Source: an uncultured Dysgonomonas sp.
GTDB taxonomy: Bacteria; Bacteroidota; Bacteroidia; Bacteroidales; Dysgonomonadaceae
NCBI RefSeq assembly: GCF_900079725.1
Contig: NZ_LT599032.1
Span: 4,088,054 to 4,152,053, forward strand
DNA length: 64,000 bases
Direction: 5' to 3'
Shown: piece after piece, positions 9,272 to 16,984 of the stretch
Position numbering within the stretch: position 1 is the stretch's first letter
Layout: every line of letters begins with the position of its first letter
The notes under the pieces: model-generated
Database searches by the model: none
What the model saw: the letters and a program-made list of their open reading frames with translations, nothing else
What the model was told of the DNA's origin: nothing
Translations under genes and position numbers: made by a program

Positions 9272-10482
9272 ATCTTCAACAACATAACATAAGTGACAAT
9301 AATTTCGAACAATGTATCAAATGCACCATCTGTACGGTGTATTGTCCGGTGGCAGCTGTAAATCCCGATTATCCCGGACCAAAACAAGCTGGTCCTGACG
9401 GGGAGCGTCTGCGACTGAAAAAGTCGAACTTTTACGACGAAGCATTGAAATATTGCATCAATTGCAAGAGGTGTGAAGTGGCATGCCCTTCTAATGTGAA
9501 GATTGGCGACATTATTCAGTCGGCACGGATAAAATACAGTAAGAAAAAACCGAAACTGAGGGATTATATTTTGGCCAATACGGATATTGTAGGCTCGCTA
9601 GCTACTCCCTTTGCACCCATCGTGAATCTGGCTTTAGGATTGAAGCCGATGAAGTCAGTACTGGATGTTGCTTTGAAGATAGATCATCACCGTACCTTTC
9701 CGAAATATTCGTTCGGTACATTCGAAAGCTGGTATAAGAAGCAGGCGGATAAGCAAAAGAAATTTAAAGAGCAGGTCAGCTATTTTCATGGTTGCTATGC
9801 TAATTATAATAATCCACAGTTGGGAAAAGATATGGTAAAGGTGTTTAATGCACTCGGTATAGGCGTTCAGTTGCTTAGAAAAGAGAAGTGCTGTGGAGTG
9901 GCGTTGATTTCCAATGGACTTATAGATCAGGCGAAGAAACAAGCGAAAGTGAACATGACTTCTATCAGGGAATCGGTATTGGAAAAGAATATACCTGTAG
10001 TGGCAACCTCTTCGACCTGTACTTTTACCATACGAGACGAATATCCTCATTTGTTGGATATCGATACATCTGATGTGAGGGATAATGTAGAGCTTGCAAC
10101 ACGTTATATATATCGCCTGTTAAGTACAACCGATGTAAAGTTGCCGTTCGGTAAAGAAAAAATAAAGGTAGCCTATCATACACCCTGTCATATGGAAAAA
10201 CTGGGATGGTCGTACTATTCGATAGAATTATTGAAACTGATCCCGAATATAGAACTGAAAGTTCTTGATTCGCAATGCTGTGGTATTGCGGGAACCTATG
10301 GGTTTAAAAAAGAGAATTATAAAACATCCCAGGATATTGGCGCACCTTTGTTCGGGCAGATAGAAGCAAGTGATATAGATTATGTAGTAACCGATTGCGA
10401 AACATGTAAATGGCAGATAGAAATGTCCACAACAAAGCGTTGTGAGCATCCTATTTCGATTTTAGCAAAAGCTTTGGGTTAA
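9268..10482 (+). CDS. glpC: Anaerobic glycerol-3-phosphate dehydrogenase subunit C (iron-sulfur)
   Basis: This 404-residue protein has two 4Fe-4S ferredoxin motifs, CIKCTICTVYCP (about residue 17) and CINCKRCEVACP (about residue 65), followed by two CCG domains with KCCGVALISNG and CCGIAGTYGFK, plus HTPCHMEKLG. CCG domains bind a further cluster and contact the quinone, so GlpC is the membrane-associated electron exit of the GlpABC complex. Translation is coupled to glpB through a 4-bp overlap. No strong terminator follows. Confidence 0.95.
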   Translation: MNLQQHNISDNNFEQCIKCTICTVYCPVAAVNPDYPGPKQAGPDGERLRLKKSNFYDEALKYCINCKRCEVACPSNVKIGDIIQSARIKYSKKKPKLRDYILANTDIVGSLATPFAPIVNLALGLKPMKSVLDVALKIDHHRTFPKYSFGTFESWYKKQADKQKKFKEQVSYFHGCYANYNNPQLGKDMVKVFNALGIGVQLLRKEKCCGVALISNGLIDQAKKQAKVNMTSIRESVLEKNIPVVATSSTCTFTIRDEYPHLLDIDTSDVRDNVELATRYIYRLLSTTDVKLPFGKEKIKVAYHTPCHMEKLGWSYYSIELLKLIPNIELKVLDSQCCGIAGTYGFKKENYKTSQDIGAPLFGQIEASDIDYVVTDCETCKWQIEMSTTKRCEHPISILAKALG

Positions 10483-10488
10483 TTTAGG

Positions 10489-10591
10489 TTTCGAATAAAG
10501 TTTCGATGAAATTCTATTAAAGTTTCTTTTCGAAATTATAAAAGTTTTGATTTGGAATATAATTTTATCTTTTATAGTTATCTATTTCGAA
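10489..10591. repeat. Four TTTCGAA/T words downstream of glpC
   Basis: TTTCGAA occurs at 10489-10495, 10528-10534 and 10585-10591, and TTTCGAT at 10501-10507. Three contain the palindrome TTCGAA. They echo the words in front of glpA. The gap from 10592 to 10701 shows nothing else. Confidence 0.35.
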
Positions 10592-10701
10592 ATTTAGTAA
10601 AAGATTAAATTTTGTAAATTGTTTATATATAGTGTTTTATTGTTCTATTGTGAATGCATGTAAATCAATGATGTTAAAAATGAATTTTTACGAAACAAAA
10701 G

Positions 10702-10733
10702 TTTGCAAAAATATGTTATTATCGTTATATTTG
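10702..10733 (+). promoter_or_regulatory. Consensus Bacteroidetes promoter (TTTG-N20-TATATTTG)
   Basis: A -33 TTTG at 10702-10705 and a -7 TATATTTG at 10726-10733 are separated by exactly 20 bp. This is the best complete promoter in the window and predicts a start near 10740 with an ~88-nt leader for the 59-residue gene. Confidence 0.75.
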
Positions 10734-10827
10734 TTTATACAGTGAAATAAGATAAGGTATTAATGGATTTTTATATTTCAAAATTAGTTATGCTGCTGTT
10801 TTATTTTCTCTAAAAAAAAATCAAGTT

Positions 10828-11007
10828 ATGGAAAGAATTTACAACATTGGAAGTAGCCATGAGGCCAAAATTAACGAATGTCGTCCGTTCGGCGTTCAGA
10901 GTTTTGAAGTAGAAGCTGAATATTCTTCTACCTACAATGAAATCTTGAAGATTTTCAGGGAAGCTTTCAGCCTTGTTGATGTTACTCAGATAGTAAAGAA
11001 ACTGTAA
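10828..11007 (+). CDS. Small conserved-looking protein, 59 aa
   Basis: A short reading frame runs from the ATG at 10828 to the TAA at 11005-11007. The product, 59 residues, begins MERIYNIGSSHEAKINECRP and ends TQIVKKL. It has no signal peptide or membrane helix, one cysteine (residue 18), and a probable amphipathic C-terminal helix. It is supported as a gene by a near-ideal promoter 95 bp upstream, ordinary codon use and a strong terminator 85 bp downstream. I do not recognise the family. Confidence 0.6.
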   Translation: MERIYNIGSSHEAKINECRPFGVQSFEVEAEYSSTYNEILKIFREAFSLVDVTQIVKKL

Positions 11008-11091
11008 GAAACTCGGTTGGGAAGTCAGTCTTTTTACAGATGATTATATGAATAGATTATACCTGTTTTTATAATCAGGTATTTCGTTCAC

Positions 11092-11125
11092 AAAAAAGAT
11101 GTATTCATTGGATACATCTTTTTTG
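11092..11125 (+). terminator. Rho-independent terminator
   Basis: A 13-bp perfect stem (aaaaaagatgtat and its complement) surrounds a 7-nt loop, with the T-run built into the right arm. It closes the 59-residue gene and may work in both directions. Confidence 0.8.
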
Positions 11126-11312
11126 TTTCTATAAAAACGAAAAAATGAAGTTTTCTTCTATGATGGGAATGGAGTAATTTTATCTATATAATAAGAGCCG
11201 ATAGTCTTTAGCTATTAGCTGATAGCTCTTTGATGTATTGAATGGCATATTAGTAAATGACTGAAAAGACAGTTATGTTTGTTACATTTTAACGTTCGTT
11301 TTTTTACTACGC

Positions 11313-11749
11313 GCAATCAAAGATTGCTTGTGTTCCTTTTGCCCAAAGCCGCAAAAGGAACCAAAAACGCTTTAGCACCCCACTTCAAAGGCCGACCCGT
11401 TAGCAGAAGAGACGGCTAAACGAAAAAACTCGCTCTGAGGTTTGTATAGCCCGAATCGCCGGATAAGCTCAAACACGTTTTCGTTTTTTAGCCTTTCTCT
11501 CCTGACGGGTGCCCGTCCGTGAAGCATACGGCGCCTGCTGACGCGTATTTATTCTTCAAAGGGCTTTGCCTTACTAAGGCGTCAGCGGATGCGCATTAGT
11601 GACGCAGGCGGGCACCTGTCCGGTGCAGTCGGCGTAGAAAGGGACGGGGCGATAGCCCGTTTGTCCCCTTCAGCCGGCAAACCGTTGACAGGTCGCCGAG
11701 GAACGAAGCGCTAGCCTTTTGGTTCGTTTTGGGCAATGCCAAAATGAAC
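11313..11749. repeat. GC-rich, multiply hairpinned non-coding element
   Basis: About 440 bp are distinctly richer in GC than the flanks and have no reading frame of useful length. Perfect or near-perfect inverted repeats fill it: GCAATC/GATTGC (11313-11327), an 11-bp pair at 11332-11342 and 11351-11361, GACGGG/CCCGTC (11504-11517), a long-range pair 11504-11515 with 11609-11620 (11 of 12), GCTGACGC with GCGTCAGC near 11580, nested GGGAC/GTCCC near 11640-11666, and a 10-of-11 pair at 11722-11732 and 11739-11749. The first and last hairpins resemble each other (GTTCCTTTTG versus GTTCGTTTTG). It may be a structured RNA or a non-autonomous repeat; I cannot name it. Confidence 0.5.
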
Positions 11750-11850
11750 ATTCTGACGAAACGAAGTGAAGTCGATAAGAATAGAACATTTTTATATTAC
11801 AATATACTGTCTCAATTACTGATTGGCTTTAATTCTTAATTGCTTTCCCT

Positions 11851-12147
11851 GTTACCTTTGTTACTTTTTAACCATATATAGTTAGCAGATGCAAAAATGA
11901 CAAGATAAAAACAATAAAAAAACTGTCAGATGTGTCAGGTTTTAACTAAATATAGTTAATAAACGTGAATTAGGCAATAAGTTATGAATTATGAGTTGTA
12001 AATCATGAATTGGACTTTGCACCTTAGCATCTGTGCGTGAAAATACTGTTTGCTGCTAACTGTAAATCACTTATGCGATAGCTAACGGCTAAAAGCTATC
12101 AGCTAAAAGCTGAAGTATCTGTTACCTTTTAACTAAATACAGTTAAT
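11851..12147. repeat. Short dispersed repeat, three local copies
   Basis: The word AACTAAATAYAGTTAAT with a leading TTT occurs at 11941-11960 and 12128-12147 (19 of 20 identical), and a weaker version at 11867-11886 (16 of 20). The first and third are preceded by GTTAC(C/T)TTTT. The extended 19-mer at 11851-11869 recurs at 39781 and 40097. The rest of 11126-12322 holds reiterated 'agctatcagctaaaagctg'-like words near 11200 and 12080, and no gene. Confidence 0.5.
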
Positions 12148-12322
12148 ATATGAATCGTTTATGACGGTTAAGCAGGTACTATCTTAGGTTTATGTCAACA
12201 TAAATAAAGCTGACTTGTTTACTAGAAAGGATTTGCAGATTTTATATTTGATAATATTACCGTTTGCTTTCCCTGTTTCCCTTGTGAAATAGTATCTTTA
12301 CATTCGTAAAAAAATAAATGAA

Positions 12323-13171
12323 ATGGACTTAAATTTAGAAGTATTCTCCATCATCCTATTTTTCGGTGCTTGCTTTGCCGGATTTATCGGTTCACTGACA
12401 GGATTGGGTGGGGGAGTTGTGGTAATCCCCTTACTTACTTTGGGGTTTGGCGTAGACATGCGCTATGCGATAGGCGCGGCTTTGGTAACATCGATTGCTA
12501 CATCGTCGGGCGCGGCGGCGGCTTATATCAAAGAAGGAATAACCAATGTGCGTATAGGGATGTTCCTCGAGATAGCGACTACCACCGGAGCCGTGATAGG
12601 CGCTATAGTGGCTATGTATCTCGATAAAGTGTATATTGCTATTATATTCGGCTGTGTATTGATTTTTTCGGCAGTACGCTCTATCAGCAAGAAGGAAGAG
12701 AATATAGATTATGCTGCCCCGGGTGATAAGCTGGGCGAAAAATTAAAGCTTAACGGTTCTTATCCCACAAAAGACGGGAAAATAGAAAAATATAATGTAC
12801 ACAATGTCGTGGGTGGTTATTCACTGATGACATTGGCGGGAGTTTTGTCCGGACTGTTAGGCATCGGTTCGGGAGCTTTAAAAGTGCTGGCAATGGATAC
12901 AGCTATGAAGATACCTTTTAAAGTATCTACCACAACGAGTAACTTCATGGTGGGTGTAACAGCTGCTGCGAGTGCGGTTATTTACCTGCAACGCGGATAC
13001 ATAGACCCCGGACTGGCAATGCCTATCGTTGTGGGAGTATTATTGGGAGCGTTCTTCGGCTCTAAAATACTGCCTAAGACCAATGTGAAAAAATTACGCT
13101 TGCTTTTCAGTGTCGTGATTTTCTTCCTAGCTGTTTCGATGATATATAATGGTATAACAGGTAAACTATAA
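12323..13171 (+). CDS. TSUP family (TauE/SafE) membrane transporter
   Basis: The 282-residue product is almost wholly hydrophobic, with about eight membrane helices arranged as two related halves. Each half starts with the glycine-rich TSUP signature: GFIGSLTGLGGGVVVIPLL near residue 20 and GVLSGLLGIGSGALKVLAM near residue 175. TSUP proteins export sulfite, sulfonates or other small anions; the substrate is not visible. A candidate -7 box TATCTTTA (12293-12300) precedes it. It is 5 bp from the DUF1634 gene, a pairing I know from other genomes, so the two likely work together. Confidence 0.88.
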   Translation: MDLNLEVFSIILFFGACFAGFIGSLTGLGGGVVVIPLLTLGFGVDMRYAIGAALVTSIATSSGAAAAYIKEGITNVRIGMFLEIATTTGAVIGAIVAMYLDKVYIAIIFGCVLIFSAVRSISKKEENIDYAAPGDKLGEKLKLNGSYPTKDGKIEKYNVHNVVGGYSLMTLAGVLSGLLGIGSGALKVLAMDTAMKIPFKVSTTTSNFMVGVTAAASAVIYLQRGYIDPGLAMPIVVGVLLGAFFGSKILPKTNVKKLRLLFSVVIFFLAVSMIYNGITGKL

Positions 13172-13176
13172 AGGGT

Positions 13177-13590
13177 ATGAATATATTTACAAAAGAATTT
13201 TGGGCCGAAAGGGATATGGAGCTCTTTATAGGAAAACTGCTTCGCTATGGAGTTACCCTTGCCTGTGGTATTACACTTCTGGGAGGTATTATTTACCTTT
13301 TCCAGAATCATGGGGTGTCTATGGAGCATTACAAACCGATTCCGGACGGGCAGCCATTTCCCGGAGTAGAACATTATCTGAGAGAATTGTCTACTATAAT
13401 TCCCCGTGTTTTATCTTTCGATGGCGCTGCTATTATACAATTTGGGGTATGTGTGCTGATTGCGACACCTATATTGCGGGTTGCTTTTTCTGTAATTGGC
13501 TTTCTGATCGAAAAAGACTACATGTATGTGGTGATAACCTTAATTGTTTTATGTATTATTGTAGCTAATATGCTTTTAGGATTACATTAG
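13177..13590 (+). CDS. DUF1634 domain membrane protein
   Basis: This 137-residue protein has three membrane helices (about residues 22-42, 85-105 and 115-135). The segment GKLLRYGVTLACGITLLGGIIYL and the later GVCVLIATPILRVAFSVIGFL are typical of DUF1634. It follows the TSUP gene by 5 bp and is probably an accessory subunit of that exporter. Its own activity is unknown. Confidence 0.82.
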   Translation: MNIFTKEFWAERDMELFIGKLLRYGVTLACGITLLGGIIYLFQNHGVSMEHYKPIPDGQPFPGVEHYLRELSTIIPRVLSFDGAAIIQFGVCVLIATPILRVAFSVIGFLIEKDYMYVVITLIVLCIIVANMLLGLH

Positions 13591-13635
13591 GACTTGTTTA
13601 TTACTTTGTTTAGTACAGATATAACCAATAGATAG

Positions 13636-14637
13636 ATGGATAAAATATTTCTTATAACCGTTTTTTTTATATCTCTGTCTGTTCTCGGGCAGTCGGGAAA
13701 AGATACAGGCCTCGGCAGTATCAACAAGGAAAGCGCCGAAGCTTATATCGGTTTCCTTGCCAGTGATGCTTTACAGGGACGTGAAGCGGGTAAGAATGGC
13801 AGTTGTATTGCTGCAGAGTATATCAAATCTCTGTTGCAGGATATGGGTGTTAAGCCCCTGAATGCCGGTTCTTATTTCCAGCCGTTCGAAGCATATAGCC
13901 GCGCGCGTCAGACACGGGCGCGATTTTCCGTACATCCCGATTCTATAGCTAAATATAAGCAGGAAAGGGCCTACAGAAAGCTGGATCTGAAAAACGTTCT
14001 GGGATATATCGAAGGTAAAAGGAAAGATGAATATGTGATTGTCGGCGCTCATTATGACCATCTGGGAATGGATGAGAGTCTGGCCGGAGATAAAATATAT
14101 AACGGTGCTGATGATAATGCTTCCGGGGTATCAGCTGTATTGCAGATAGCAAAAGCTTTTGTCGTTTCAGGTCAGCAGCCTGAGAGAACGGTTATATTTG
14201 CGTTCTGGGACGGGGAAGAATTGGGTTTGCTGGGTTCGGAATATTTTGTGGCTGAGTGCCCTTTTGTATCATCTGTCAAAGGATACCTTAACTTTGATAT
14301 GATAGGACGTAATAAGGATGAAGCAAAACCTGAACACGTCGTTTACTTTTATACCGAATCGCATTCTGCGTTCGGAGAATGGCTCAAGGATGATATAAAA
14401 GCATACAAACTGAATCTGAAACCCGACTACAGGCCGTGGGATAAACCTATAGGAGGAAGTGATAATGCTTCTTTTGCAAAACGGGATATTCCTTTGATCT
14501 GGTATCATACCGACGGACACCCCGATTACCATCAGCCTACCGACCACACAGATAAAATAAACTGGGATAAACTGGTCGATATCACCAAGGCTTCTTTCCT
14601 TAATCTGTGGAATATGGCAAACCTGAAAAACTTTTAA
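13636..14637 (+). CDS. M28 family zinc aminopeptidase, exported (copy 1)
   Basis: This 333-residue peptidase has a signal peptide (MDKIFLITVFFISLSVLGQS) and all M28 metal ligands of the co-catalytic di-zinc centre: His in GAHYDHLG, Asp in NGADDNASG, Glu-Glu in WDGEELGLLGS, Asp in NFDMIGRN and His in PDYHQPTDHTDK. It should release N-terminal amino acids in the periplasm or at the surface. It sits 4 bp before a paralogue with the same layout, so both come from a local duplication and are co-transcribed. Confidence 0.9.
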   Translation: MDKIFLITVFFISLSVLGQSGKDTGLGSINKESAEAYIGFLASDALQGREAGKNGSCIAAEYIKSLLQDMGVKPLNAGSYFQPFEAYSRARQTRARFSVHPDSIAKYKQERAYRKLDLKNVLGYIEGKRKDEYVIVGAHYDHLGMDESLAGDKIYNGADDNASGVSAVLQIAKAFVVSGQQPERTVIFAFWDGEELGLLGSEYFVAECPFVSSVKGYLNFDMIGRNKDEAKPEHVVYFYTESHSAFGEWLKDDIKAYKLNLKPDYRPWDKPIGGSDNASFAKRDIPLIWYHTDGHPDYHQPTDHTDKINWDKLVDITKASFLNLWNMANLKNF

Positions 14638-14641
14638 AAAC

Positions 14642-15604
14642 ATGAAACATATACTTACTTCTACACTACTCTTACTCTCTATCTGTTGCTTTTCTCAACC
14701 CCCCGAGGAAAAGGGTTTGTCTGCTATTACCCGTCACGATGCCGTTACTTATATAGGGGTTCTGGCCAGTGACAGCCTCGAAGGGCGAAAGGGAGGCGAA
14801 CCGGGAGCAGTTAAGGCTGCCGGATATTTAAAGGATATGCTGGATAGCATAGGTGTAAAACCTTGGCGCGGGAAATATTTTCAGCCTTTTACCCCATCTC
14901 GTTTTCAAGGTTTATCGGGTAAGAAACTATCGTTATGCAATGTACTGGGATATATTCCGGGAAAAAATAGTGATGAAATAGTTATGGTAGGTGCTCATTA
15001 TGATCATCTAGGGATAAGGGCAAATGAAACAAACGATAGCATATATAACGGAGCTGACGATAATGCTTCGGGCGTATCGGCTGTATTGCAGATAGCTAAG
15101 GCTTTCGTTGCTTCGGGGCAGAAACCGGAACGAACCGTTGTTTTTGCACTCTGGGATGGTGAGGAAATGGGGCTTTTAGGCTCCTCCCATTTTGTGGAAG
15201 AACATTCCTCATACATACCTATTCCGTTGCTTTCACCTATCCCTATAAAAGGATATATCAATTGTGATATGATAGGGCGCAACAAAAACGGAGACGGTGC
15301 TCATGTGTCTGTTTTTTATAGCGATAGTAAGCCGGTATTCGGAGAATGGATAAAGTCCGATATAGAAAGATACAGCCTCAAGCTTACACCTGACTTTCCG
15401 TCTTTAAACAGTTCGCCGGGAGGGAGTGACCATATGCCGTTTATGCAGAAAGGTGTTCCTGTGATTTTTTATAATACCGATCTGCATCCCGATTATCATA
15501 AGCCTAGTGATGAAGCCGATAAGATAAATTACGATAAGGTGGTGGATATAGCTAAACTAGCATTCTTGAATCTTTGGAATATGGCTAATCTGGAGAGTTT
15601 CTGA
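14642..15604 (+). CDS. M28 family zinc aminopeptidase, exported (copy 2)
   Basis: The 320-residue product is a tandem paralogue of the upstream gene with blocks of near identity (NGADDNASGVSAVLQIAKAF, FGEW, HPDYHKPSDEADKINYDK). It has its own signal peptide (MKHILTSTLLLLSICCFSQ) and keeps every metal ligand (GAHYDH, DDNASG, DGEEMGLLGS, DMIGRN, DYHKPSD). It lacks about 25 residues before the GYI segment and gains a short insertion (SYIPIPLLSPIPI) before the fourth ligand, which could alter specificity. Confidence 0.9.
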   Translation: MKHILTSTLLLLSICCFSQPPEEKGLSAITRHDAVTYIGVLASDSLEGRKGGEPGAVKAAGYLKDMLDSIGVKPWRGKYFQPFTPSRFQGLSGKKLSLCNVLGYIPGKNSDEIVMVGAHYDHLGIRANETNDSIYNGADDNASGVSAVLQIAKAFVASGQKPERTVVFALWDGEEMGLLGSSHFVEEHSSYIPIPLLSPIPIKGYINCDMIGRNKNGDGAHVSVFYSDSKPVFGEWIKSDIERYSLKLTPDFPSLNSSPGGSDHMPFMQKGVPVIFYNTDLHPDYHKPSDEADKINYDKVVDIAKLAFLNLWNMANLESF

Positions 15605-15623
15605 ACAGAGTGCCGGATAAAAA

Positions 15624-15660
15624 ATATGCCAACTCTGAATTAGATGTTGGCATATAGCTT
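15624..15660. terminator. Terminator between convergent M28 and GH130 genes
   Basis: A 10-bp perfect stem (atatgccaac and complement, 15624-15633 and 15646-15655) lies between two converging genes and can serve both strands. Confidence 0.65.
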
Positions 15661-15678
15661 ATTGATGATGTGGCGTTA

Positions 15679-16851
15679 TTATTCGATAGGATCTCCCGGG
15701 ACTTGTTTGCCGGGATCATAAATGGCAACCCCAACTTTAGAATCGGCACAACCATAGTATAGGAACCATTTGTTATTGAGATAGGCCAGTCCTTCTATAA
15801 AAACAGTCCCGTCGGTATATTGGCCGCTCTTTTCAAATTCGGCCATTGGGCGAAAGAAAGGAGTATCGAGCCGTCCGATGACTTTATATGGGTTCTGCAA
15901 ATCGAATAATATCTGTCCGGCGCTGTATGTTCCTGCATTGAAGCGCTCGTCACGCTTATCATCGGTTCTGTTCTTTCCATTATAGAGAAGCAGAATGCCT
16001 TTATCGGTCATTATCGCCGGAGGGCCGCACTCGGTAAGGGCGCTGTCGAAATACTTATAGCGTGGATAGATAAGGCCTTTCAGCTCGTTCTTTTCATTGA
16101 GGAGAGGAGTCCAGTTTATCAGGTCGGTCGATGTAGCGGCATTGATCATGTGTTCGCCCCAGTACATCAGATATGTCCCGTTTACTTTGGTAATTACGAG
16201 TTTATCGTCTACTACCTTGGTGACAATCGATGCTGATTTGCTCGCCAGGTCTTTGAAGCGGCCGTCATATGCTTTAGCGAAAGCCGGGCCGTGTTTCTCC
16301 CATGTGATGAGGTCTTTGGATGTGGCTACACATAGGCGGGGAATTTGCCGGTTCCATGCGGTGTACATCATTACAAATGTTCCGTCTTCGGTCATGGCAA
16401 CACGCGGGTCTTCGCAGCCGCCTTCCCATTCATATTCCTTATTGTTATCTTCAGCGGGATATAGCACAGGGGTATTGCGTAATTGCATAGTTATACCATC
16501 TGCACTTTCAGCTAAGCCTATACGGGATGTACGTTTGCCTATGCCTGTGGCGGAATTGTCTTCGGCACGGTATAAGACATAGATTTTCCCGTCTTTTACG
16601 ACTGCTGCCGGATTGAATGTATCACTTTCTTCCCATCCGACTGAATCTTTCCGCATAGGACAGAAGAATTTTGTAGCCGGATTAGGTTCTATTAGTGGAT
16701 TGACTCCGTCCGGACGGATAAATCCGCCAAAAGCCCATTCCGGAAGGTTGTTAGAGTTATCTGATACAGATGCTTTACTTTCTTTCTTACTACTGCAGGA
16801 AAGTATACTAAAACAGATGATCAGAATGAAAAGCGCTCCTAAGTGTTTCAT
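15679..16851 (-). CDS. GH130 family beta-mannoside-active lipoprotein
   Basis: The 390-residue product starts with a lipoprotein signal (MKHLGALFILIICFSILSCSSKK; Cys about residue 19). It then shows GH130 five-bladed-propeller motifs: FNPAAVVKDGKIYVLYRA, SRIGLAESADG, GGCEDPRVAM (with the catalytic Asp), and TSTDLINW. GH130 enzymes are either phosphorylases or hydrolases of beta-mannosides. At the position where phosphorylases have basic phosphate-binding residues this protein reads YLMYWGEH, which I take to favour a beta-1,2-mannosidase-type hydrolase; this is inference. It is the last gene of the PUL, separated from susD by a hairpin terminator and preceded by TATCTTTA near 16910. Confidence 0.85.
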   Translation of the reverse strand: MKHLGALFILIICFSILSCSSKKESKASVSDNSNNLPEWAFGGFIRPDGVNPLIEPNPATKFFCPMRKDSVGWEESDTFNPAAVVKDGKIYVLYRAEDNSATGIGKRTSRIGLAESADGITMQLRNTPVLYPAEDNNKEYEWEGGCEDPRVAMTEDGTFVMMYTAWNRQIPRLCVATSKDLITWEKHGPAFAKAYDGRFKDLASKSASIVTKVVDDKLVITKVNGTYLMYWGEHMINAATSTDLINWTPLLNEKNELKGLIYPRYKYFDSALTECGPPAIMTDKGILLLYNGKNRTDDKRDERFNAGTYSAGQILFDLQNPYKVIGRLDTPFFRPMAEFEKSGQYTDGTVFIEGLAYLNNKWFLYYGCADSKVGVAIYDPGKQVPGDPIE

Positions 16852-16929
16852 GTTCAGTTGATTTTTGTTATCGTTTCTATTCTAAGGTTCTCATACTTAT
16901 ATTAAGGGATAAAGATAAATAATAAAGGC

Positions 16930-16967
16930 CATAAAACAGTGAAAGAGAGCTGCAAACTCTCTTTCAC
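16930..16967 (-). terminator. Hairpin terminator between susD and GH130
   Basis: An 11-bp perfect stem (16939-16949 with 16957-16967) is followed on the minus strand by TGTTTTAT. It probably reduces read-through from susCD into the GH130 gene. Confidence 0.7.
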
Positions 16968-16984
16968 AAGATAACCAATAAAAT

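Noticed and set aside
11313-11749. Protein-coding gene in the GC-rich element
   Set aside because: All frames are broken by stops and no start with a plausible product was found.
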